Source: Chionoecetes opilio
Lineage: Eukaryota; Arthropoda; Malacostraca; Decapoda; Majidae
NCBI GenBank assembly: GCA_016584305.1
Contig: JACEEZ010025392.1
Span: 661,684 to 725,683 of the forward strand
Direction of reading: 5' to 3'
DNA length: 64,000 bases
The notes beneath the pieces were generated by a model, which worked only from the letters and a program-made list of their open reading frames with translations, had not been told where the DNA came from and did not search any database. Positions 38,101 through 64,000 of the stretch are shown here, piece after piece (the first letter of the stretch is position 1; the number at the start of each line of letters is the position of its first letter). The position numbers were made by a program, and so were the translations under genes.

Positions 38101-38741
38101 TGTATGTGTGCAAAGATTATCCTCTCCTTTCTACCAAAGCGCTCCTTCAACAAGGTACATGCAACTTTGTAATTGGCTGCCGTGAGTGACAACCCTAGGA
38201 TCACAGATTTAGCCTCACCTTCCAAGAGAGACTGCAAGTAGGTGAATTTGCTTATAACAGGAATGTCAGTTTCACCCACCAGGGCCTCAAACCTGTCCCA
38301 AAAGGACTGCCATTCAGTTAACTCACCACTGAACTTCGGCAACTCAATTTTTGGTAGATTGACACGTGTAGACAAGGATTCTATAGAGTTACTGTCACTG
38401 CGAGCTGCTGACTGCCGCTCCAATTGCTCAACTTTATCAAAACTCACTAGCATCTGGGCAGCTAACACACGCGGCTCTCTTACCTCGCGGCGGAACACGT
38501 CAGCGGCCTCGATGTCATCCTGTAACAAGTTAGGATCACTTATCTCCAATTCCAATTCTCCCTGCGCCTCGTCTAGGGCAGCCAGACGCTTGTCGAAGTC
38601 CTCCACGGCATCATCCAGCTGCACTTTGGTCACATCAGGGACATCAAGTAGTGTCCTCAAGGCACGGGAGCTACGTGTCGCCCACCCCCGACCAGCTGTC
38701 CGGCGTCTTGATAGCTTTTCGTCCAAAGACATCTTCGCCAA
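35109..38741 (-). CDS. BEL Gag-protease-RT-RNase H polyprotein (1210 aa)
   Basis: One long frame. Residues 1-300 are Gag, with IELPKFSGELTEWQSFWDRF typical of BEL Gag (DUF1759). Cys/His knuckles lie near residues 345-415 (CGFCNNPHASERC, CFHCLKRGHIGFGC, CTRCGGFHNILVC). The protease has LLFDTGSDRSYVSS. RT has SLNDCLEAGPSLNP, VALTGDITKAFLQI and the NLYVDDWLSG active site. RNase H has HAFGDASEKGYGA, LPRLELLGALL and CWTDSKVALSWIQ. The frame ends at a TAA after NPADLISRGV, where other BEL proteins continue into integrase. It may be a real stop mutation or an assembly error. Confidence 0.96.
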   Translation of the reverse strand: MAKMSLDEKLSRRRTAGRGWATRSSRALRTLLDVPDVTKVQLDDAVEDFDKRLAALDEAQGELELEISDPNLLQDDIEAADVFRREVREPRVLAAQMLVSFDKVEQLERQSAARSDSNSIESLSTRVNLPKIELPKFSGELTEWQSFWDRFEALVGETDIPVISKFTYLQSLLEGEAKSVILGLSLTAANYKVACTLLKERFGRKERIIFAHIQALLKVSMPARSAGDGDVASLWKLQDELLTHVRSLEALGVDGDQYGLFLTPVILGRLPHDIRLEWSREGSGHESDIRWLLQFLQKEIERRERSDSFKDVTTEKTTRDRSQPEAERRKVLPGSASALQTSSEVTSVRCGFCNNPHASERCYSVLKLSLPERKEKIRSALLCFHCLKRGHIGFGCSAICTRCGGFHNILVCPIGNDVDKGRSKGYGNQVARIRESEHLEKNSCERPVDLVGVAHSNPNYYKTNMKQTCTVLPTAKVKVFGERGMCAEATLLFDTGSDRSYVSSSFVRKIKPKWVSSEQISYSAFGGCKSTSGNPCNVYDMKLMDCNGSRHSLLTVEFPTICAPLLRPCVPVESIKAFDKVLLADDYVENRHLTVDILVGLDAYWRFMIPGSCVQAKGLVAQESVFGWVLSGSCTTPSNRMGMSSQLLCFSKLSESALHNFWDLESVGISLKEATSNDLSPNPVLERFSETVKFSNDRYEVALPWKSDNAKGKLLDNERLAKKRLLNLSHRFQKNPQLQQEYDAVLKGYEQEGIIEEVPPSEMVSLYPTYYLPHRPVVRESSATTKVRPVFDASAGSYNGISLNDCLEAGPSLNPDLVEVLMRFRRWPVALTGDITKAFLQISVQKEDRDVHRFLWESEGVVRTMRFLRVPFGNKSSPFLLNATVKHHLKTFPKLEVVEELTDNLYVDDWLSGADSDDECCAKFTEAKSILATAGMSLSKWSSNCKSLTDKLYENLEQGRDGIVKVLGMQWCLPLDYFAFECFDVGLHQDLISTKRAVLSIIARLFDPLGLISPCIMLAKILFQDIWRLGLDWDETLPEDWLRKFKKWVEGLKVLQSFNIPRCYFPGFSWKLLTGLELHAFGDASEKGYGACVYLRIPSTYDYFDVSLVVSRGRVAPVKRISLPRLELLGALLCARLAVFVKSALRLADDVHLYCWTDSKVALSWIQGDPSRWKVFVANRVTEIQELTSPSQWHHCPGKDNPADLISRGV

Positions 38742-38771
38742 TAACGTACAGGATCACTTGAACACACAGTA

Positions 38772-38789
38772 TCCCGGGTCTGGGCACCA
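38772..38789 (-). promoter_or_regulatory. BEL primer binding site
   Basis: On the coding strand TGGTGCCCAGACCCGGGA starts one base after the 5' LTR. It is complementary to a tRNA 3' end ending in CCA. The tRNA species was not identified. Confidence 0.85.
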
Positions 38790-38790
38790 T

Positions 38791-39046
38791 TGATCGCCCC
38801 AGGAACAGCTACACAACCAAGGGACGACCAGGCGAAGAGGATGGACTGAAAAGCTGCTCAAGTACAGGCAGCCACAAGCAGGAGGTGTAAACAGTATGGC
38901 GGCTGAGTGTCAACAACTTTATTCTCACCAGCTGGTCAGCACAACAATTAGTGAAATAAGTGTAAATATCCCTAATCTATCAAATAAAGCAAAGAAAAAA
39001 TAAATGAATTAATAAACCCCAAAAACCCCAAGGTACAAACCCAACA
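38791..39046 (-). repeat. BEL 5' LTR
   Basis: 256 bases, one mismatch to the 3' LTR. Expected to hold the element promoter. Confidence 0.95.
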
Positions 39047-39180
39047 ATGGGTAATGGGTGAGTGAATGGGTGTGTGGTGATGGGTAATGGGTGAGTGAAT
39101 GGGTGGGGGGTGATGGGTAATGGGTGAGTGAATGGGTGGGGGGTGATGGGTAATGGGTGAGTGAATGGATGGGGGTAATA
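39047..39180 (+). repeat. Minisatellite, 32-bp class (Helitron 1 continuation)
   Basis: Repeats of gggtaatgggtgagtgaatg type continue the array that was split by the BEL element. Confidence 0.95.
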
Positions 39181-39352
39181 CATACATTTCTACATCCATG
39201 ATTTCAGGAAAGTTAGAAGGGGCTATCTGGAGAGTCCGTGTTTGGTGGGCCGAAGGCCCACCAAACACAGGTGGTGGGCCGAAGGCCCACCACCAATAGC
39301 CCTCCGCAGGAGCTAGCCAAAAAGTCCGCCCGGAGGGCGGCTTTGCGGCTAG
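39180..39352 (+). repeat. Helitron 3' end with three hairpins (copy 1)
   Basis: Contains GGTGGGCC-gaa-GGCCCACC twice, then the CCGCCC-gga-GGGCGG terminal hairpin and CTAG. The same block recurs at 40683-40858. Confidence 0.85.
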
Positions 39353-39483
39353 TATATATATATAAGGCACTTATTTGAACACACCTTCCAGTCCTAGCTT
39401 TCTCCATGTAGCCCATTTCCCGACCAACTCCCTGATGCATTTCAAGAATCTAACTTTAAAAATCTATTTCTCGTCAATGTACG

Positions 39484-39527
39484 TCTATAATAATATAAGC
39501 GAAAGTGTGTCTATCTGTCTGTCTGTC

Positions 39528-39582
<55 letters not shown>

Positions 39583-40858
39583 TATAGGTTCCGCCCCCCG
39601 TGGCGCAAACACCTCATATGGCACATTTTTGGAATCAGGTTGACCAGGGGAAGGTCATAAGCCCACTTATGAGATGATCCGATCACTTTTTTTTTTTTTT
39701 TTTTAGCAGCCTATTAGCGAGAATTGTGAAAACAAAAGTGGGTTGCGAGAATTGAGGAAGCCTTGATGTAAGGTGATGGGTAATGGGTGAGCGAATGGGT
39801 GGGGTGATGGGTAATGGGTGTGGGGTGATGGGTGAGTGAATGGGTGGGGGATGATGGGTTGGGGGTGATGGGTGATGGGTGAGGGAATAGGTGGGGGGTG
39901 ATGGGTAATGGGTGAGTGAATGGGTGTGTGGTGATGGGTAATGGGTGAGTGAATGGGTGGGGGGTGATGGGTAATGGGTGAGTGAATGGGTGTGTGGTGA
40001 TGGGTAATGGGTGAGTGAATGGGTGGGGGGTGATGGGTAATGGGTGAGTGAATGGGTGTGTGGTGATGGGTAATGGGTGAGTGAATGGGTGGGGGTTGAG
40101 TGAATGGGTGGGGGGTGATGGGTAATGGGTGAGTGAATGGGTGTGTGGTGATGGGTAATGGGTGAGTGAATGGGTGGGGGGTGATGGGTAATGGGTGAGT
40201 GAATGGGTGTGTGGTGATGGGTAATGGGTGAGTGAATGGGTGGGGGGTGATGAGTAATGGGTGAGTGAATGGGTGGGGGGTGATCGGTAATGGGTGTGTG
40301 GTGATGGGTAATGGGTGAGTGAATGGGTGGGGGGTGATGGGTAATGGGTGAGTGAATGGGTGGGGGGCGATGGGTAATGGGTGAGTGAATGGGTGGGGGG
40401 TGATGGGTAATGGGTGGGGGGTGATGGGTAATGGGTGAGTGAATGGGTGTGTGGTGATGGGTAATGGGTGAGTGAATGGGTGGGGGGTGATGGGTAATGG
40501 GTGAGTGAATGGGTGGGGGGTGATGGGTAATGGGTGAGTGAATGGGTGTGTGGTGATGGATAATGGGTGAGTGAATGGGTGTGTGGTGATGGGTAATGGG
40601 TGAGTGAATGGGTGGGGGGTGATGGGTAATGGGTGAGTGAATGGGTGGGGGGTGATGGGTAATGGGTGAGTGAATGGGTGGGGGGAATACATACATTTCT
40701 ACATCCATGATTTCAGGAAAGTTAGAAGGGGCTATCTGGAGAGTCCATGTTTGGTGGGCCGAAGGCCCACCAAACACAGGTGGTGGGCCGAAGGCCCACC
40801 AATAGCCCTCCGCAGGAGCTAGCCAAAAAGTCCGCCCGGAGGGCGGCTTTGCGGCTAG
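39484..40858 (+). mobile_element. Helitron-like non-autonomous element 2
   Basis: 5' end TCTATAATAATATAAGCG at 39484. One composite unit follows, then about 790 bases of minisatellite (39770-40680), the hairpin block, and CTAG|T at 40855-40859. The base before the 5' end is G rather than the usual A. No protein is encoded; the long His/Pro frames are repeat artefacts. Confidence 0.8.
39770..40680 (+). repeat. Minisatellite, 31-32-bp units with two variants
   Basis: Tandem units tgatgggtaatgggtgagtg plus aatgggtg followed by either ggggg or tgtgg. The two variants alternate irregularly over about 28 units, and many adjacent units differ only in this suffix. Confidence 0.95.
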
Positions 40859-40859
40859 T

Positions 40860-40985
40860 ATACTATAGATGCCAGTGGGTTGTTTTTGGCATACCCTTAA
40901 ACCCTAGTAATGCCCAGGGGCGTAGTTAGGCTTGGACATTGGGGGCTGTAGCCCCGAATGTTTAATGAATAGCCCCTGATTTCAA

Positions 40986-41016
<31 letters not shown>

Positions 41017-41215
41017 CTCACAAAAACAAGATAAGCTCTGACTGGGGCCAACATAAAACTATAGTAAAAAGCAAGATATTTGGTTAGATGTTACTTAGTG
41101 TATATGCTAATAACATCCTTTTTATGAGCAGGACATGAGAGAGGTGGAGAGAACAGGAGGAAAGAACAGAGGAGATGAGGAGTGCATGACAGAGGAGACA
41201 CCAAAAGACCTTTTG
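40860..41215. other. Short intergenic stretch with T-run
   Basis: Contains ctgtagccccgaatg-type sequence and a T-run near 40989-41016. No gene seen. Confidence 0.5.
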
Positions 41216-41216
41216 G

Positions 41217-41580
41217 AGAAATCTTTTTTTTTCGAAGTGCATTTTTTCGAAGTGCATTGGTTTGAAGTGCATTTTTTTCGAAGTGCATTTTTTTCGAAGT
41301 GCATTTTTTCCGAAGTGCATTTTTTCTAAGTGCATTTTTTCTAAGTGCATTTTTTTCGAAGTGCATTTGTTCGTAGTGCATTTTTTTCGAAGTGCATTTT
41401 TTTCGAAGTGCATTTTTTTCGAAGTGCATTTGTTTCGAAGTGCATTTGTTTGAAGTGCATTTTTTCGAAGTACATTTTTTCGAAGTGCATTTTTTCGAAG
41501 TGCATTTTTTACGAAATGCATTTTTTCGAAGTGCATTTTTTTAAGTGCATTTTATTCGAAGTGCATTGTTGTGTATCCTT
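41217..41580 (+). repeat. ~16-bp minisatellite
   Basis: About twenty units of T(5-7)CGAAGTGCA. Variants change the T-run length or replace CGAA with CTAA, TGAA or CGTA. Frames on both strands are repeat artefacts. Confidence 0.95.
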
Positions 41581-41964
41581 GGCCAGTCCTGTGTGATGTA
41601 AAAAAAAAAGTAGTTAAAAGACCGAGGTTGGTCAGATTTCAGTATTGAACAAAGCATTAGGAATATAATCTATATGGCTGCCTCATCACGCCAAAGCTCT
41701 CTTTTTCTCCTACTGATGAAAATGAAAATAATAGCGTGGTTGAACCCCAACTCAGATTGTCTTAATTTTATTTTAATTTCATGTTTCGAAAGTTTTCCTA
41801 AGCAAATTACCATAGCCTTTTAGTAGAGCACAGGGTCTCACATCTTATATTCATTATACTCATAAATAAATTTAGAATTATCCTGTAAATATTTTAAGAT
41901 CTCTTGGCTGGGCTAAACCCCCAATGTTTCAAGATCCTAAATACACCCCTGGAACTTTACTGTA
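41581..41964. other. Intergenic sequence, no gene seen
   Basis: Starts with a gtcctgtgtgatgtaaaaaa block also seen near 44750. AT-rich otherwise. Confidence 0.4.
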
Positions 41965-42342
41965 TAGCCTACCGAGCAGATTTAGTTAGATCACGCTTAA
42001 TATAATAATAATAACAATAATAACAATAATAATGATGATAATGATGATGATAATAATAATAATAACAATAATAATATTAACATTAACAAAAATTATTATT
42101 ACACAGGTCTACGGAGTAAGTGAAGTGTGGCAAGGCGTCACCGCAGATTTCTCACCCACACTTGACAATGCTTCTCTGTAGCGACTTTCTTCGCTCACCC
42201 TCGCGCGCGAGCTTCATGTTAAAGCGAACTTTCAAATTAGATACTTGACAGTTCTTCCTTTTTCTCTCTTGCCTCACGCCTCCCTAGGTAATCAACCACG
42301 CCCCCCTAAGGGAGCGCCCCCCAAGTTAAGTATGAACCGCTG
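41965..42342. repeat. hAT-type MITE fragment
   Basis: It shares the interior (cagatttagttagatcacg, (ATA)n tract, cttgacagttcttcc) and the right end AAGTTAAG...GAACCGCTG with 3288-3822. The left end is missing. Confidence 0.65.
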
Positions 42343-42771
42343 CCCTAAAATATGCGGTAGGGCGGTGGAAGAAGGATCTCTGATTACGAAAACATACTTA
42401 GACGATACTACGTGCTTTGCGGCGTAAGTGGCCTCTGGGGAAGGACATTACTACATTTAATGCCATGAGCGTGTGTTGGCGGGAAAGCCGAACATCTATA
42501 TGCATCAGCTCAAACACTTCCTCCCTCTGTCTGTAGATGTGTATTACTTATAGAAAACAATGCCCGTGACATAATGTTCATGCAGGTTTCTGATATCTTT
42601 GGAAAAAGTGGTAGCCTACTTATTTCCCATTCATCTCTACGTCAATTATATCATTATTATAATTATATCAAGCCTATACATTTTTTTATTAATGTATATT
42701 TTCTTAAACAATATTGTCGTCACTGAGTGTTCCTATGATTACAGTACATCCCATTCTCAAGGACGCACGTT

Positions 42772-42857
<86 letters not shown>

Positions 42858-43698
42858 GGGGCTGTGATGTCAAGGGCGCGTGGGAAGAGACTGGCATTGG
42901 CATTTTTATGGTGTATGTACATCGATATTGAGACGCAGGAGACAGCGTGACAATGATGCTAAACACTCGGTACGACCTATGGTGATGCGTGACCTTCGTG
43001 ATGCTTTTCTCTCATGCTACACATGATTTTCTCACACTGAAGGTTTCTCATTAACAAACTACGGACAATGATGAAGAGCAGTCTCAAAGTGATTCATGAA
43101 GGCAACAAGAGCGGAGAAAGGAGGGGCGCGTCAGTCGTTACGCCGCGTTTGGAGACAGTAGGCAACCCCCGAGCGCGTCACTCCACATCTTCAAGTGGTC
43201 AGACGCAGTATAGGTGAAGGCGTTAGCGCTTAGGCATCTATCACTGACTGGTGGTTCTACGTTTTGTGATGAGTTGTGCTGTATACAAGGAAAGCTTGAA
43301 GGTGGGTCCCACAGGATTATAGTAATAAGATAATAATTCGTAATATGTGGTCTGCTCGTCATGTTTCCGGTAAAGCTAAATTTATAAACAGCGGTGCAAA
43401 AATGGAAACTGATATTTTGAAGAAAACAAGAAAATAGATATGTGAAGAGTGTAGAAATACAAAAATCAACTTTGAGGTTCAGTGATCACACGTAATTTCG
43501 GCATGAGAGGTATTGTAAATAAAATTAGATAGGAAGTATGCACGAAATCTGAATACATATTTTGACGAAAATGGTATTTGATTATTACTTGATTATTAAT
43601 TTGATATATACTGTAGACTCATGTGAAAAGAAGCGAGATTCTAAATAAATGAGGAAGGCCTTGACACCGCATAATTCTATAGCCATGATCACATAAAG
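42343..43698. other. Intergenic sequence with (GA)n
   Basis: Holds a (GA)n tract with a G-run at 42774-42860. No gene recognised in the rest. Confidence 0.5.
42774..42860 (+). repeat. (GA)n microsatellite followed by G-run
   Basis: About 73 bases of GA then fourteen G bases. Confidence 0.97.
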
Positions 43699-43870
43699 GG
43701 AGAGGCGGTGGCTGAGTGGTTATGGTCTGAAAGTGATCAGCTCTGCGCCAAGAGTTCGAGTCCCGCCGGATGCAAAATCTTCCTTCCATCGTCGAGTGGC
43801 CGAAAATTACCCACATACTGCCCATCAATGAAGCTAAAGTTTTCCAGAGGAAGAGTTCAATCTGTTTCCA
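43699..43870 (+). repeat. tRNA-derived SINE, second family
   Basis: Box A GTGGCTGAGTGGTTATGG and box B GAGTTCGAGTCCCGC are correctly spaced in a tRNA-like head. The acceptor ends do not pair. The body includes catcgtcgagtggccgaaa. Confidence 0.7.
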
Positions 43871-44830
43871 CCCATAAGAAGTCTGCATTGAGAGATGGTA
43901 TAGTGTGTATTTTCATAAGACCAACTTTTCTTAAATCTTTCGTAGATGCACATTTTTCGTTGGCTTAGTTCCTTATTATTGCGCCAACATACTTTTTTTT
44001 TTAAATGTAACTAGAGCGGATGAGAAATTTGAAATATTCTTAATTTTCGATGCTGAGTATTTATTATCTTTTTTCTGGAAACAAAACAAAAATTAAATAA
44101 GAAATACATTTGCAATACGTCATGAAAGATAGTGCATAACAGTTTATGTAATAAAGTACAATATATAGCGATGTCAGTCTTACACGGAACAAATGTAATA
44201 AGCCACAAGCAATGTAGAATTATGAGCTACATAATTTTAAAATTAGTCAATGTAAAAATATGTCCCTAGAAATAATAATAAATATCTCTATCTATCTAGA
44301 TATCCATCTATCGATCTATTTGCGAACATGTGTGTATAGATAGATAGATAGATAAATTATATAGATGGATAGAGACATTTGTGATTATTTCTGGGCATAA
44401 TTTTTTCTATTTTTCAGTAATTCAGTAATTCAATACAGTTGTATTACAATTATTTTCTGTAAGCCTCGATTCTTGTTATAACATTATAGGTGGGCATAAT
44501 TAAGCGTCTGAGGAACATACCTATAACACATATCCATAATCCATAATAATTATACCCATATATACCCATAACAGTCCTTCAACCAACCGTGATCCTTGTG
44601 TGAACCCTTAAAGAAGAAAAACTATAACAAAAACTCGTGACGTGAAAATTAATGAAAAATAGAAAATGTGCACCGTGAATTGATTATACTGACAACAGTG
44701 GAATATTCAAGCGGGCTTTTTGTTACCTCCTCTTTTTTGCCCTTGGCAAGTCCTTTGTGATGTAAAAAAGAAAAAATATATATAGTGACAAGAGCGTGGT
44801 GACGTCTGTGAGTGAGTACCCAGTGTTTGA
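43871..44830. other. Flank upstream of the macroglobulin gene
   Basis: AT-rich. A GATA/TCTATC microsatellite pair in inverted orientation lies at 44287-44365. Directly upstream of the ATG at 44831 there is atagtgacaagagcgtggtg sequence, and a TATATATA-like stretch lies near 44776. A promoter is expected here but no core element is certain. Confidence 0.45.
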
Positions 44831-63180
<18,350 letters not shown>

Positions 63181-63357
63181 GTATAAATAAACCTGTTCGT
63201 TCATTTTGTATGCAATACATTTCTCTTTTGCCTCGGACTCCCTATCTGTCGCATCATTATAACCAATGAATTTTTTTACTATATCCTACTTAAATTCTGA
63301 AGTTACTTTGTATAGAATACATCAGTATATATATATACATGATATCTATCATCAATT

Positions 63358-63565
63358 GGGAGGCGGTAGCACATTGGTAGCTCATAGCCACTAAGTGGCG
63401 TTCTCGGTAACCCAAGTTCGATCCCCGATGAGGGCCAAAATCCACTTGCCTTCGATTGCGAGTGTATCGGAGGACACAGGGGGGCAGCATGAGCCTCTAA
63501 TCTTAGGCGTCACTGTAAATATCCCGCATGCGCCACCACGGGCGGGGGCCAACCATCACAGCTAG
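63358..63565 (+). repeat. tRNA-derived SINE, third family (copy 2)
   Basis: Head GGGAGGCGGTAGCACATTGG with box B AAGTTCGATCCCCG. The body matches 48845-49179 in reverse. Confidence 0.8.
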
Positions 63566-64000
63566 TGGGGCAGATAACAGCAATTTTTGAGAAGAATCTT
63601 GCAAATGATGATATAAGCATCAAATTTGGCACACTTGTTCTCCAAGTGATACTAATCAAATCTGCCCGATTTGCCAATTGAAAATCCAAGATGGCGGCCA
63701 TTTTTCACGATGGCCGCCAAATTAGCCGCCCAAAGTTGACGTTTTGCTTAGAAGTATTTGTAGTTGTCCGATTTGCATGATCTAGGTGTGGATTCCTATG
63801 TTTTCAAGCCTGCTGAAGTGGATTTTTCTGTTTATAAAGCACACTGACACATATTTTTCAAGATGGCCACCAGATTGTCTGTTTTTCATTACGTAAGCTT
63901 TGCCCCGGCTAGTAAATGTTCAAAGTTATGCATACCATGCCACTGGTCCTCCAGCTGCTACTGTTCACATATGCAGCTGCATGTTCACATATGCAGCTGC
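63566..64000. repeat. Dispersed repeat with AAGATGGCGGCC words
   Basis: Recurring caagatggcggccattttt / aagatggccaccag blocks in a non-coding stretch. It closes with two units of atgttcacatatgcagctgc at the window edge. Family unknown to me. Confidence 0.5.

Larger units (their letters stand above)
32887..39046 (-). mobile_element. BEL/Pao LTR retrotransposon, recent insertion
   Basis: Two 256-bp LTRs differ at one base (t at 33050 versus g at 38953). Each LTR starts TGTTGGG and ends CGATCA on the coding strand. The target duplication is ATGGG (32882-32886 and 39047-39051). The element is 6160 bp. Gag, protease, RT, RNase H, integrase and DUF5641 parts are present in order. Three lesions break the polyprotein, so this copy cannot make full-length product as assembled. 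Confidence 0.96.
31227..39352 (+). mobile_element. Helitron-like non-autonomous element 1, with a BEL insertion
   Basis: The 5' end resembles TCTATAATAATATAAGCG, seen intact at 39484, although the leading TC is not clear here. The 3' end is a CCGCCC-gga-GGGCGG hairpin, eight bases, then CTAG at 39349-39352 followed by T, which is the Helitron terminus pattern. The body is four units of about 390-435 bases. A BEL element occupies 32887-39046. No Rep/helicase gene is present. Confidence 0.75.

Noticed and set aside
39484..40680. CRISPR-like array of regular repeats
   Set aside because: Units are head-to-tail with no unique spacers, in a eukaryotic transposon context.
39683..40777. Long His/Pro/Ser frames (over 300 codons) on the minus strand
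   Set aside because: They are translations of the 31-32-bp minisatellite in all frames; no start context, no domain, and length follows repeat number.

Overview
The window looks like nuclear DNA of an arthropod, most likely a decapod crustacean and perhaps a crab. Evidence: intron-split genes with GT/AG boundaries, very dense di-nucleotide microsatellites, TTAGG/CCTAA-type repeats (the arthropod telomere unit), CR1-like repeat tails, tRNA-derived SINEs, and a BEL/Pao retrotransposon. The decapod assignment is inference; no species marker is present.

Two host genes are clear, both on the + strand. (1) An ERI1-family 3'-5' exoribonuclease, eight coding exons, 5455-18230, predicted 402 aa, with an N-terminal SAP domain and a complete DEDDh active site. 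(2) The first ten coding exons (44831-63180, about 550 aa) of a secreted alpha-2-macroglobulin/thioester-protein family member (CD109/Mcr-like); the gene runs off the right edge, so the thioester region is not visible. A possible minus-strand exon of an unidentified gene lies at 2609-2681.

Most of the rest is mobile DNA. 1-5400: hAT-type MITE, CR1-like tails, microsatellites. 5600-22100: ERI1 introns and 3' flank with many foldback MITEs; intron 3 carries three TIR elements in one (TA)n tract, then a TTAA-flanked piggyBac-like element. 22095-26315: an inverted copy of 7970-14682, so two inverted repeats flank ERI1 exons 4-8. 26406-29860: an I-group-like LINE on the minus strand, split by a foldback element. 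29855-30503: an unexplained ORF with five copies of a ~47-residue repeat. 31225-40858: two neighbouring non-autonomous Helitron-like elements with minisatellite bodies, one containing a young BEL/Pao element (identical-length 256-bp LTRs, one mismatch, 5-bp target duplication, PBS and polypurine tract). 41217-41580: a ~16-bp minisatellite. 44831-63180: the macroglobulin gene, whose introns hold two giant palindromes on either side of exon 3, foldback repeats on either side of exon 5, a ~740-bp (GA)n tract and a minisatellite built from 3' splice sites.

The two genes show no obvious functional link. ERI1 trims small RNAs, histone-mRNA stem-loops and 5.8S rRNA in known systems; its introns here are rich in long hairpin-forming repeats. 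The macroglobulin-type protein is expected in haemolymph or at the cell surface. Two apparent 1-nt frameshifts in macroglobulin exons, both at or beside homopolymers, and three lesions in the young BEL element suggest residual assembly indels, although real mutations cannot be excluded.
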